From Porticoccaceae bacterium (GTDB lineage: Bacteria; Pseudomonadota; Gammaproteobacteria; Pseudomonadales; Porticoccaceae): 7,892 bases of DNA. The stretch is from assembly GCA_019090225.1 (NCBI GenBank), contig JAHRWI010000201.1:1-7892 (forward strand), read 5' to 3'. The notes under the pieces were generated by a model, which was not told where the DNA came from, ran no database searches, and saw only the letters and a list, made by a program, of their open reading frames with translations. Made by a program: the position numbers and the translations under genes. Below are positions 1 through 6,781 of the stretch, piece by piece; the first letter of the stretch is position 1, and every line of letters begins with the position of its first letter.

Positions 1-1746
1 GAATTGCAACAGCGGGAGATCGGAGGCGACAGCTATCCTTATGGTTTGCAGTTGATCCTCACCTCCCTGACTAGCGCCACTCATCGCGGTGACGCCATCG
101 CTCTACTTGATCTTGACCCGGTGCTGGCGCAACTTCGTGAAGATATTAAAGACCCGGACTTTATTAAAAACCTGACGCGGGAATTGTTAATCGATAACTG
201 CCACCGGGTGCGCCTGGTCATGCATCCAGACCAGCAGCTATCGGCGCGCAAAGAACAGGCCGAAAAATCTCAGCTAGCGCACATTCGCGCGCAGTTGTCC
301 GCCGAAGAAAAAACCCAGATCACCACCCAGGCCAAAGCCCTGGGCGAACGGCAGATGCAAACAGACGATGAGTCCGTCTTACCCAAGGTAACGCTCAGCG
401 ATGTTGCACCGGAGATGTCCTATAAAGCCGTTGATAGGCATCAGTCGGCGCCGCTGGACGTCACCTCCTATGAGGTAGGCAGTAACGGCCTGGTCTATCA
501 ACAGATCATTATGCCTCTGCCCCAGCTGAGCGAAACCCAGGTGGCATTGTTGCCGATATATACCAGCTGCCTGACCGAACTGGGTATCGGCAAACGCGAT
601 TATCTGCAAACTCAGCTCTGGCAGTCTCAGGTCTGTGGTTCCATTCATACCTATGCGTCCACCAGAAGCCAGCCGGATGATGTTCAGACACTGAGCGGCC
701 ATCTGGTGCTATCCGCCAAGGGTCTGGCCAGCAATCAGCAGGCCCTGTGCGAGTTGATGGAACAAACTCTCGACGCGGTTCGCTTTGATGAATTACCCCG
801 GCTGCGCGAGCTGATCGCCCAATCTCGGGCGCGGCGCGAAAGCAGCGTTACCGGCAGTGGCCATAGTCTGGCCATGACGGCTGCGGCGGCACAGCTGAGT
901 CCCGGTGCCCTGCTGGCTCATCAATGGACTGGGCTAGAAGGGATAAGACAGATTAAACAACTAGATAATGCCTTGAATGAGAACGATCAGCTTAAGGCGC
1001 TGGCCGATCAACTGGCGGAGATTCATCAATTGTTGGTCAAAGCCCCCCGGCAGTTTTTACTGGTCGGCGAGCAGGAGCATTTAAGCGCTTACCAGCAAAG
1101 CATGGCATCCCGTTTTAAAACGCCGAGCGTCGATGCTTTTGACGCATTCAGCCGCCCGAGCATATGCGCCCCGACCCGACAACTGTGGCAAACCAGCACC
1201 CAGGTGAATTTTTGCGCTCAGGCTTACCCAAGCGTAACTATGGATCATCCCGATGCAGCGCCTCTCAATGTGCTGGGTGGATTTTTGCGTAATGGCTATT
1301 TACACCGAGCGATTCGTGAACAAGGTGGTGCCTATGGCGGTGGTGCTGGACAGGATAATAACGTCGCAGCGTTTCGGTTTTTCTCATACAGGGACCCACG
1401 AGCGGAAGAAACACTCATCGACTTCCGCGCTTCTCTGGACTGGCTCAAGCAAGAAAAACACCAGTGGCAGCCGGTTGAAGAAGCGATCCTCGGTGTGGTC
1501 TCGTCCATCGACAAACCCGGCTCGCCCGCCGGTGATGCTAAAAGCACCTTCCACGCCGAGCTTAATGGACGAACGCGAGAAAAACGCGAACAGTTTCGTA
1601 ACCGGATTCGCACGGTAAAACTTGATGACCTGCTGCGGGTCGCTGGTACTTATTTAACGGAAGACCAATGCAGCACAGCAATTATTACCAGTGCGGATGT
1701 GGCTAGCCAACTCGGGCACCTGGGACTGGATATAGAGTCACTGTAG
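1..1746 (+). CDS. M16C family zinc metallopeptidase (presequence protease/PreP-like), C-terminal part, 5' truncated by window
   Basis: This reading frame is open from base 1 (Glu, Leu, Gln, Gln...) and ends at TAG 1744-1746, giving about 581 residues. Family members are about 970-1,000 residues, so roughly the N-terminal 40% lies upstream, including the HxxEH zinc site; the TTG at base 4 is not a credible start. The opening GGDSYPYGLQLI block, and the charged helical stretch around residues 80-120 with LSAEEK, resemble the M16C-associated region of PreP proteins. The remainder is the C-terminal M16 half. It contains IREQGGAYGGGAG, in which Arg (codon 439) and Tyr (codon 445) have the six-residue spacing of the conserved Arg/Tyr pair that helps bind substrate in the closed chamber of M16 enzymes. 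Known relatives degrade short unfolded peptides such as cleaved targeting peptides; the bacterial substrate is unknown. cmoA follows after 16 bp in the same direction, so co-transcription is likely. Localisation cannot be judged without the N-terminus. Confidence 0.9.
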   Translation, partial: ELQQREIGGDSYPYGLQLILTSLTSATHRGDAIALLDLDPVLAQLREDIKDPDFIKNLTRELLIDNCHRVRLVMHPDQQLSARKEQAEKSQLAHIRAQLSAEEKTQITTQAKALGERQMQTDDESVLPKVTLSDVAPEMSYKAVDRHQSAPLDVTSYEVGSNGLVYQQIIMPLPQLSETQVALLPIYTSCLTELGIGKRDYLQTQLWQSQVCGSIHTYASTRSQPDDVQTLSGHLVLSAKGLASNQQALCELMEQTLDAVRFDELPRLRELIAQSRARRESSVTGSGHSLAMTAAAAQLSPGALLAHQWTGLEGIRQIKQLDNALNENDQLKALADQLAEIHQLLVKAPRQFLLVGEQEHLSAYQQSMASRFKTPSVDAFDAFSRPSICAPTRQLWQTSTQVNFCAQAYPSVTMDHPDAAPLNVLGGFLRNGYLHRAIREQGGAYGGGAGQDNNVAAFRFFSYRDPRAEETLIDFRASLDWLKQEKHQWQPVEEAILGVVSSIDKPGSPAGDAKSTFHAELNGRTREKREQFRNRIRTVKLDDLLRVAGTYLTEDQCSTAIITSADVASQLGHLGLDIESL

Positions 1747-1762
1747 AGGTGCTTAGACTGGA

Positions 1763-2539
1763 ATGAGTACTGACCGCGAGCCAACGTCTCGGGATAAGCT
1801 GTTTGCCACCGAGCTGGACGATATCGCCGGGTTTCGCTTTGACGCTAATGTCGCCAAAGTATTTCCCGATATGATCCAGCGCTCGGTGCCCGGCTACCAG
1901 AGTATTATCGCTATGACCGGCACTCTCGCCGAACGCTACGGGCAGGCAAATAGCACATGCTACGACCTGGGTTGCTCCCTGGGGGCTTCAACCATTGCCA
2001 TGCGCCACGGCATCCATGTTGAAGGCTGCGACATTATCGCCGTCGACAATTCGGCTGAGATGACTCAGCGCTGTGAAAGCATTATTAAAGTCGATACTGA
2101 AGCAGCAAATCACAAGGCCGACCTGCCGCTTTTACCGGCAGTGCAAGTAGTCTGCGGAGATCTCCTCGATATGGACATCTCAAAGGCCTCAATGGTGGTG
2201 ATGAACTTCACCCTGCAATTTATTGCTCCCGAGCTGCGGGAAGTGCTAATCCAGCGTATTTATCAGGGTCTCAAACCCGGCGGGATTTTTATCCTCTCTG
2301 AAAAAATCGCCTTTGCAGATCAGCACCTCAATGAATTACTGATTGATCTTCATCACTCTTTTAAACGTGCCAATCAATATTCAGAGCTTGAGATCAGCCA
2401 AAAACGTAGCGCCCTGGAAAACGTCTTAGTGCCGGAAACATTGGAAATCCACCGGCAAAGACTACAAAAAGCAGGCTTTAGTAGTATCGACGTCTGGTTT
2501 CAATGTTTTAATTTTGCTTCACTGCTGGCTATCAAATGA
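1763..2539 (+). CDS. cmoA: Carboxy-S-adenosyl-L-methionine synthase CmoA
   Basis: CmoA converts S-adenosylmethionine and prephenate into carboxy-SAM (Cx-SAM), the carboxymethyl donor for wobble uridine modification of tRNA; it is cytosolic and has a class I methyltransferase fold. The 258-residue product is slightly longer than E. coli CmoA (247), mostly through a few extra N-terminal residues. Visible family blocks are VFPDMIQRSVPGY near residue 35, the SAM-binding YDLGCSLGAS at 67-76, an acidic strand end at AVDNS, VVMNFTLQF in the middle, and FKRANQYSELEISQKR at 200-215, a signature stretch of CmoA. WFQCFNF at 245-251 closes the domain. All match E. coli CmoA closely as I recall it. ATG 1763 is the start that best fits the family length; upstream AGAGG is rather far away, so the ribosome site is weak and coupling to the peptidase gene is possible. 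Its stop overlaps the cmoB start. Confidence 0.97.
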   Translation: MSTDREPTSRDKLFATELDDIAGFRFDANVAKVFPDMIQRSVPGYQSIIAMTGTLAERYGQANSTCYDLGCSLGASTIAMRHGIHVEGCDIIAVDNSAEMTQRCESIIKVDTEAANHKADLPLLPAVQVVCGDLLDMDISKASMVVMNFTLQFIAPELREVLIQRIYQGLKPGGIFILSEKIAFADQHLNELLIDLHHSFKRANQYSELEISQKRSALENVLVPETLEIHRQRLQKAGFSSIDVWFQCFNFASLLAIK

Positions 2540-3537
2540 TCGACTATAAAGTGATCAATTATCAATGTCTGCTGGATGCTCTGGAAAACATACCCGAGCT
2601 GCGCCAATGGGCGAAAGTACTGCCTGAGCAGATTGAACAGGGTTTAAGCCCGACGCGCTGGGGCGACCTGCCTCAGTGGCAAGGGGTCCTTGATCAATTG
2701 CCCGACCTCACCCCCAGCACATTGAACTTCAAAAACCACGTCCAGATTGGCGCAGCCGCCGACTGTAGCGATGCTCAGCGGGAGCAACTCAAACAGCTAT
2801 TAATGGGCCTCCACCCCTGGCGTAAAGGCCCTTACGCGCTATTCGGCCTGGATATCGATACCGAATGGCGATCTGACCTGAAGTGGCAACGCCTACAGGC
2901 TGAGATCGAGCCTCTTGTAGATCGTCTGGTACTCGATGTCGGCTGCGGTAACGGTTATCACTGCTGGCGCATGCTTGGTGATGGTGCCAGGCGAGTGATT
3001 GGCATCGATCCCTCACCGCGCTTTATTCATCAATTTTATGCCCTTGAATACTTTGCAGAAAAAGCTCGGGCCGACTTACCTGTAGACATCCTGCCACTGA
3101 GTATTGAAGCCATGCCCACCGAGCTAAAAGCCTTTGATACGGTGTTTTCCATGGGTGTCCTATACCACCGGCGCTCGCCCATGGATCATCTCCGCGAGCT
3201 GAAAGACCTGCTGCGCCCCGGTGGTCAGCTCGTGCTGGAAACACTGGTGATCGACAATATAGATACGGACCATACGCTGGTACCAGAAGGCCGCTACGCA
3301 AAAATGCGCAATGTCTGGTTTATTCCTACTCCAAACACTTTGCTGAGCTGGCTACGTAAATGTGGTTTCAAAGCTGAAATCTGTATAGACGTTTGTCCGA
3401 CAAGCCACGAAGAACAACGCCGCACGGAGTGGATGACCTTTGAGTCCCTGGCTGACTTTGTCGATACCGAAAATCCAGCGTTGACCTTTGAGGGTCACCC
3501 AGCTCCGGTACGGGCTATCTTTACTGCCACCGCCTAG
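2536..3537 (+). CDS. cmoB: tRNA U34 carboxymethyltransferase CmoB
   Basis: CmoB transfers the carboxymethyl group of Cx-SAM to 5-hydroxyuridine at position 34, producing cmo5U in tRNAs that read four-codon boxes (Ala, Val, Pro, Ser, Thr, Leu). The product has 333 residues (E. coli 323). An N-terminal domain is followed by RKGPYALFGLDIDTEWRSD (96-114), the SAM-fold motif LDVGCGNGYHCW (133-144), GIDPS (156-160), MGVLYHRRSP (206-215) and the C-terminal EEQRRTEWM and PAPVRA blocks. Lys97, Trp111, Tyr210, His211 and Arg326 correspond by alignment to E. coli Lys91, Trp105, Tyr200, His201 and Arg315, which from memory are the residues contacting the Cx-SAM carboxylate; all are kept, so the enzyme should be active. 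The start ATG overlaps the cmoA stop (ATGA) and lacks a good Shine-Dalgarno sequence, suggesting translational coupling. A few extra residues in the loop after GIDPS account for most of the added length. Confidence 0.97.
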   Translation: MIDYKVINYQCLLDALENIPELRQWAKVLPEQIEQGLSPTRWGDLPQWQGVLDQLPDLTPSTLNFKNHVQIGAAADCSDAQREQLKQLLMGLHPWRKGPYALFGLDIDTEWRSDLKWQRLQAEIEPLVDRLVLDVGCGNGYHCWRMLGDGARRVIGIDPSPRFIHQFYALEYFAEKARADLPVDILPLSIEAMPTELKAFDTVFSMGVLYHRRSPMDHLRELKDLLRPGGQLVLETLVIDNIDTDHTLVPEGRYAKMRNVWFIPTPNTLLSWLRKCGFKAEICIDVCPTSHEEQRRTEWMTFESLADFVDTENPALTFEGHPAPVRAIFTATA

Positions 3538-3552
3538 AATGCAGGTTTTTTC

Positions 3553-3573
3553 GGAAGCCACTTTCCATTTTTT
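3553..3573 (+). terminator. Weak candidate intrinsic terminator after cmoB
   Basis: Sixteen bases past the cmoB stop, GGAAG pairs with CTTTCC (one bulged T, CCA loop), and six Ts follow at 3568-3573. The stem is short and A/T-rich at its top, so it would be a poor terminator, but it is the only hairpin plus T-run between cmoB and the ligase gene. Confidence 0.33.
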
Positions 3574-3576
3574 ACC

Positions 3577-3597
3577 TGGAATTTACTCTCAATTCCA
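3577..3597. repeat. Short inverted repeat, 7-bp arms, 7-nt spacer
   Basis: TGGAATT (3577-3583) and AATTCCA (3591-3597) are perfect inverted copies separated by TACTCTC. No T-run follows, so this is not a terminator. It lies about 50 bp upstream of the candidate ligase promoter, where an operator could be, but an arm this short in A/T-rich DNA could be chance. Confidence 0.3.
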
Positions 3598-3646
3598 CAA
3601 ACAATATGATCGACTATCACCCCTCAGAATAATCACTGATAATTCC

Positions 3647-3675
3647 TTGAAGTCATAACTGACAATTAGTAGACT
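3647..3675 (+). promoter_or_regulatory. Candidate sigma70 promoter for the acyl-CoA synthetase gene
   Basis: TTGAAG (3647-3652) and TAGACT (3670-3675) each match four of six consensus bases and are separated by exactly 17 bp. They would give a leader of about 40 nt ending in the AGGGG ribosome site at 3710-3714. The match is moderate, and the surrounding A/T-rich sequence offers other partial hits. Confidence 0.35.
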
Positions 3676-3720
3676 CGCCGGTCACAAAAATCACCTTGTT
3701 ACTAGTATTAGGGGAATTAC

Positions 3721-5268
3721 ATGTATTTTGCCGATTGTTTCGAAGCACTCCAAAACAGCCAACCAGATCACGACGCCATCATCTTTGAGGGTCAGACGAT
3801 CAGCTTTGACCAACTCATCAAGCGTGGCTGGCAGGTCGGTAATGGCCTGTTGGAAATGGGTATACCCCGCCAGGAGCGCGTCGCTCATATCGCCAAAAAC
3901 TCCCCTGAATTTTTCGACATATTTATCGGTGCCTGTGCCTCAGGCTATGCAACAGCGGGTATTAACTGGCGCTTAGCTGGCCCGGAAATCGAGCAACTTC
4001 TCAACTACACCGAGAACTCCGTGTTGTTTGTCGGCAAAGATTTTTACGACACCATTGAAGCCATAGAAAGTAACCTGACCCATATCAAGCACATTATCGC
4101 TCTGGACGGTGGTCACGAGCGCTGGACCGATTACACCACCTGGCGCGATCAGCATGCCACCAGCCGTCCCGCCGTAGAATTACACGGTGACGATGATATT
4201 TTGCACTTATATACCAGCGGCACCACCGGCCTGCCCAAAGGCGTACAGCTCACCAACCAGGGCTATATGAATGTTTATAAGGCCTTTGTGGATAACGATA
4301 TTCTCAATGCTGATAACACGGCGACTTTTATTAATGTTATGCCGCTGTTTCACGTCGGCGGCGTCAATCTGACGGTAATACCACTGCTTCGAGGGGCAAG
4401 ATTTCATTTGCTGGTCGACTTTGAACCGACCCATGTCCTCGACACACTGACCGAAGAAAAAGTCACCAACTCATTGTTTGTGCCCGCCATGATTCAGATG
4501 CTCTTGCAGGAGCCTAAGGTTCGTGAACGCGACTATAGCCACCTTGAATATATGTATTACGGTGCCTCACCTATCTCTGAGTCGGTACTCACTGAAGCGG
4601 TTGAAGTATTCGGCTGCAAATTTATGCAGCTTTACGGCGCTACCGAAAATTATGGCCTGATCAGTAAACTGCCGCCGGAAGACCACGCACCCGATCGCAA
4701 CAAACTGCGCTCCTGCGGCAAGCCAGTGGACGGCTCCATTGTAAAAATCATCGATACAGACGGGAATACACTGCCGGTCGGGGAAGTTGGCGAGATTCTT
4801 CTGCAATCGGACTGGATATTAAAAAGCTACTGGAAAAAGCCGGAAGAAACCGAAGATGTGAAAGCTGGAGGCTGGTATCACACCGGTGACGCCGCCAGCC
4901 TCGACGAGGAAGGTTTCCTCTATATAAAAGATCGGGTCAAAGACATGATCATCACCGGCGGTGAAAACGTCTTCCCCGCCGAAGTGGAAAATGCCCTGCA
5001 TAGTCATGCCGATATTACTGATGTCGCGGTGATCGGTGTTCCCGATGACAAATGGGGCGAGGCCATCAAAGCGGCCGTTGTACTCAAGCCCGGTTCTAGC
5101 CTTAGTGAGGCCGATATTATCGACTACGCTCGTACCCGTATTGCAGGCTTCAAAGTGCCTAAATCCATCGACTTTATCGACGAACTACCGAGAAATCCAT
5201 CTGGCAAGATACTGCGCCGAGAACTGAGAGCACCCTACTGGGAAGCAGTCGGGCGACAGGTTAGTTAA
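3721..5268 (+). CDS. AMP-forming acyl-CoA synthetase (FadD13-like class I adenylate-forming ligase)
   Basis: The enzyme activates a carboxylic acid with ATP to an acyl-adenylate and then transfers it to coenzyme A. All core motifs are present in its 515 residues: the P-loop TSGTTGLPKG (165-174), YGATE (305-309), the ribose-binding TGD (388-390), the hinge DR (404-405) followed by KDMIITGGENVFPAEVE, and the catalytic lysine in NPSGK (Lys496). Length and the ILKSYWKKPEET / GFLYIKDRVKDMI wording resemble mycobacterial FadD13 and related fatty- or cyclic-acid CoA ligases. The acid substrate cannot be read from sequence; medium/long-chain, aryl or terpenoid-type acids are all possible. No signal peptide or membrane segment is evident. 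ATG 3721 is preceded by AGGGG with a 6-nt spacing and begins the normal N-terminus. No terminator separates its stop from the tRNA-Arg promoter, so read-through into the tRNA is possible. Confidence 0.93.
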   Translation: MYFADCFEALQNSQPDHDAIIFEGQTISFDQLIKRGWQVGNGLLEMGIPRQERVAHIAKNSPEFFDIFIGACASGYATAGINWRLAGPEIEQLLNYTENSVLFVGKDFYDTIEAIESNLTHIKHIIALDGGHERWTDYTTWRDQHATSRPAVELHGDDDILHLYTSGTTGLPKGVQLTNQGYMNVYKAFVDNDILNADNTATFINVMPLFHVGGVNLTVIPLLRGARFHLLVDFEPTHVLDTLTEEKVTNSLFVPAMIQMLLQEPKVRERDYSHLEYMYYGASPISESVLTEAVEVFGCKFMQLYGATENYGLISKLPPEDHAPDRNKLRSCGKPVDGSIVKIIDTDGNTLPVGEVGEILLQSDWILKSYWKKPEETEDVKAGGWYHTGDAASLDEEGFLYIKDRVKDMIITGGENVFPAEVENALHSHADITDVAVIGVPDDKWGEAIKAAVVLKPGSSLSEADIIDYARTRIAGFKVPKSIDFIDELPRNPSGKILRRELRAPYWEAVGRQVS

Positions 5269-5296
5269 TCATCCAGTCTCGACAACTCGCTTTATC

Positions 5297-5325
5297 TTGA
5301 CTCACCGGGGCCAACTAAATATAGT
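5297..5325 (+). promoter_or_regulatory. Strong sigma70 promoter of tRNA-Arg with GC-rich discriminator
   Basis: TTGACT (5297-5302) and TATAGT (5320-5325) each match five of six consensus bases with the ideal 17-bp spacing. The next bases, ACGCGCCC, form a GC-rich discriminator before the expected start near 5332, leaving only about 5-6 nt of leader before the tRNA. A GC-rich discriminator is typical of stable-RNA promoters under stringent (ppGpp/DksA) control, so such control is inferred here. Confidence 0.82.
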
Positions 5326-5337
5326 ACGCGCCCTCAC

Positions 5338-5414
5338 GCACTCGTAGCTCAGCTGGATAGAGTACCCGGCTACGAACCGGGCGGTCGGAGGTTCGAATCC
5401 TCCCGAGTGCGCCA
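5338..5414 (+). tRNA. tRNA-Arg (anticodon ACG)
   Basis: A complete 77-nt cloverleaf with encoded CCA. The acceptor GCACTCG (5338-5344) pairs fully with CGAGTGC (5404-5410), the discriminator is G5411, and CCA is 5412-5414. The D-stem is GCTC/GAGT with one G-U pair. The anticodon stem CCCGG/CCGGG (5365-5369/5377-5381) encloses CTACGAA, anticodon ACG at 5372-5374. The T-stem GGAGG/CCTCC carries the loop TTCGAAT. A34 should be deaminated to inosine by TadA so that CGU, CGC and CGA are read. It is not a cmo5U substrate, so its closeness to cmoAB is not functional. Confidence 0.97.
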
Positions 5415-5421
5415 TCTACAC

Positions 5422-5435
5422 AATACCCAATACCC
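5422..5435 (+). repeat. Tandem heptamer duplication AATACCC x2
   Basis: AATACCC occurs at 5422-5428 and again at 5429-5435, directly after tRNA-Arg. The second copy is the base of the long terminator hairpin; the first copy could pair with the same GGGTATT on the right arm in an alternative fold. It probably arose by slippage. Confidence 0.6.
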
Positions 5436-5479
5436 AAATAAAAACCCCGACACAAGATCGGGGTTTTTATTTGGGTATT
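5429..5479. terminator. Bidirectional intrinsic terminator, perfect 22-bp stem, shared by tRNA-Arg and the alcohol dehydrogenase gene
   Basis: The left arm 5429-5450 and right arm 5458-5479 are perfect reverse complements around a 7-nt loop (CACAAGA). The core is CCCCGA/TCGGGG, preceded on the left by AAAAA and followed on the right by TTTTT, so transcripts from either side end in a G/C stem plus U-run. It sits 14 nt past tRNA-Arg and 11 bp past the stop of the convergent dehydrogenase gene. The further A/T-rich extension (ATACCCAAAT and its complement) is longer than termination needs. Confidence 0.92.
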
Positions 5480-5490
5480 AGCTCACAGTC

Positions 5491-6585
5491 TTAATCGTAA
5501 ACAATCACACCGCGGGCATTTTTACCGGCTTCAAGATCTGCAAACGCTTGCAAAGCTTCGTCGATAGAATACGTCTGCGTGACCATACGATCGAGATCAA
5601 GCTTGCCCTGCTTGTATAACTCAAGGTATTTGGGGAAGTCGACTCTGAACTCAGCACCCCCGTACATTGAGCCTTTAAAGGTCTTGGAGGTCAGCGGGAA
5701 CATCAGTGCATTTAACTCTAACTTCTGATCAAGTCTGCCTACCCCGACGACTGTCATGGTGCCACCACGGCGAGTGGCTTTTTGGGCCTGATCAACCACG
5801 GCGGGAATACCGATGGCTTCAAAGCCGTAATCGACACCAATGCCGCCGGTCATGGCCATAATTTCTTTGACTGAGTCGCCGCTGCCATTGATGACATCGG
5901 TTGCGCCGACTTCTTTGGCCATGGCCAGTTTCTCATCGGATAAATCAACTGCAATGATCTTGGCGGCTCCGGCAATGCGAGCACCCTGAATGATAGATAA
6001 GCCGACACCACCAGCACCAAATACCGCGACGGTGCTACCGGGTTTGACCTCGGCAGTTTTTAGGGCAGCACCAACACCTGTAGTGACACCACAACCGACC
6101 AGAGCAGCGGCTTTCATATCGATATCGTCATCGATTTTGACCAGGCACATGGAGGGAACAACGGAGTATTCAGCCATATTGCCCAGGAATTGCATGACGT
6201 TTATGTCTTCGCCATCTTTATGAACGCGCGTTGTGCCATCCATCATTTTGCCGTCGGGCGTGCTTTTTAGGCAGAGATAGGGTTCGCTGCGCAGGCAGTG
6301 GTAGCAGTCACCGCAGTTAGGCACGAAGGACAGCGTGACGTGATCACCAGGGACGACATTGGTGACATTTGCGCCGACTTCTTCAACAATGCCTGCACCT
6401 TCATGGCCCAGCACCATGGGGAAAGCCACGGGGATAGTGCCATTGATCACGGAAAGGTCTGAGTGGCAAATGCCTGTCGCTTTGATCTTAACCAGTACTT
6501 CATCGGCTTTGGGTGGGTCAAGTGTCACCTCTTCCACGGCATAATCATTTAGCCCACGTGCCACCACTGCTTTCATCGTAATCAT
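5491..6585 (-). CDS. Zinc-dependent medium-chain alcohol dehydrogenase
   Basis: This predicted cytosolic enzyme oxidises an alcohol (or reduces an aldehyde/ketone) with a nicotinamide cofactor. The 364-residue product has the full MDR layout. Catalytic zinc ligands are Cys40 (GICHSD), His61-Glu62 (GHEGAG) and Cys165 (GCGVTTG). The four structural-zinc cysteines are 91, 94, 97 and 105. The Rossmann motif is GAGGVG (190-195), with Asp214 at the end of the next strand, favouring NAD(H) over NADP(H). The GCGVTTG block, the LSFVPNCGDC wording and the roughly 30-residue insertion after Cys105 recall the class III and NDMA-dependent (nicotinoprotein) alcohol dehydrogenase groups; substrate is not predictable. 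ATG 6585 has GGAGAG six nucleotides upstream, which favours it over the in-frame ATG three codons later. It is divergent from the SMP-30 gene and converges on tRNA-Arg with a shared terminator. No confident promoter was found. Confidence 0.94.
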   Translation of the reverse strand: MITMKAVVARGLNDYAVEEVTLDPPKADEVLVKIKATGICHSDLSVINGTIPVAFPMVLGHEGAGIVEEVGANVTNVVPGDHVTLSFVPNCGDCYHCLRSEPYLCLKSTPDGKMMDGTTRVHKDGEDINVMQFLGNMAEYSVVPSMCLVKIDDDIDMKAAALVGCGVTTGVGAALKTAEVKPGSTVAVFGAGGVGLSIIQGARIAGAAKIIAVDLSDEKLAMAKEVGATDVINGSGDSVKEIMAMTGGIGVDYGFEAIGIPAVVDQAQKATRRGGTMTVVGVGRLDQKLELNALMFPLTSKTFKGSMYGGAEFRVDFPKYLELYKQGKLDLDRMVTQTYSIDEALQAFADLEAGKNARGVIVYD

Positions 6586-6617
6586 TTAATGCTCTCCAGT
6601 TATCCGTCAAAAATAGT

Positions 6618-6738
6618 GTGTACCAAAACAGCCGGGTAGTTTACCACCACGAATTTGTTTGAGATATGGGCTTAACTATTTTGCTGAGACAGGCAGACGA
6701 TGAGCTGAGGTGGTGCTAGGCTGTTTACACTACTTTTT
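6618..6738. repeat. Outward-facing related motifs in the divergent dehydrogenase/SMP-30 intergenic region
   Basis: On the minus strand, GGCTGTTTTGGTACAC (6633 down to 6618) is followed by ACTATTTTT. On the plus strand, GGCTGTTTACAC (6719-6730) is followed by TACTTTTT. The two share GGCTGTTT, then ACAC, then TA and a T-run; the minus copy has four extra bases (TGGT). They lie 48 and 63 bases from the two start codons, each pointing toward its gene. They could be related promoter or operator elements serving both genes. An 8-bp match within 200 bp is not rare by itself, so the evidence is suggestive only. Confidence 0.35.
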
Positions 6739-6753
6739 CCAATAATTTATAAA
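6724..6753 (+). promoter_or_regulatory. Candidate sigma70 promoter of the SMP-30-like gene
   Basis: TTTACA (6724-6729) and TATAAA (6748-6753) each match five of six consensus bases with an 18-bp spacer. The predicted start near 6760 would leave a leader of about 20 nt containing AGGAG at 6770-6774. The -35 box falls inside the GGCTGTTTACAC motif that is shared with the opposite side. Confidence 0.5.
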
Positions 6754-6781
6754 GCAAAACACAACTAACAGGAGCGAAATC

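Noticed and set aside
379..702. Minus-strand and alternate-frame reading frames inside the peptidase gene (for example 379-702 and 1332-1613 minus, 1253-1618 plus).
   Set aside because: They lie wholly within a frame carrying clear M16C motifs, lack ribosome sites and show no recognisable domains; they are shadow frames. The same holds for those inside cmoB, the ligase, the dehydrogenase and the SMP-30 gene.
3606..3632. Mini-ORF MIDYHPSE whose first 12 bases (ATGATCGACTAT) repeat the start of cmoB at 2536.
   Set aside because: About two chance 12-mer repeats are expected in a window of this length. No ribosome site precedes it and the similarity stops after 12 bases.
5338..5414. tRNA-Arg as a possible integration (att) site for a mobile element.
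   Set aside because: No second copy of the tRNA 3' end and no integrase gene occur in the window; the downstream sequence is a terminator and a housekeeping-type gene.
1763..5414. A functional link between cmoAB and the nearby tRNA-Arg.
   Set aside because: cmo5U34 requires U34, but this tRNA has anticodon ACG (A34, expected to become inosine). tRNA-His(GTG) has G34 and is not a substrate either.
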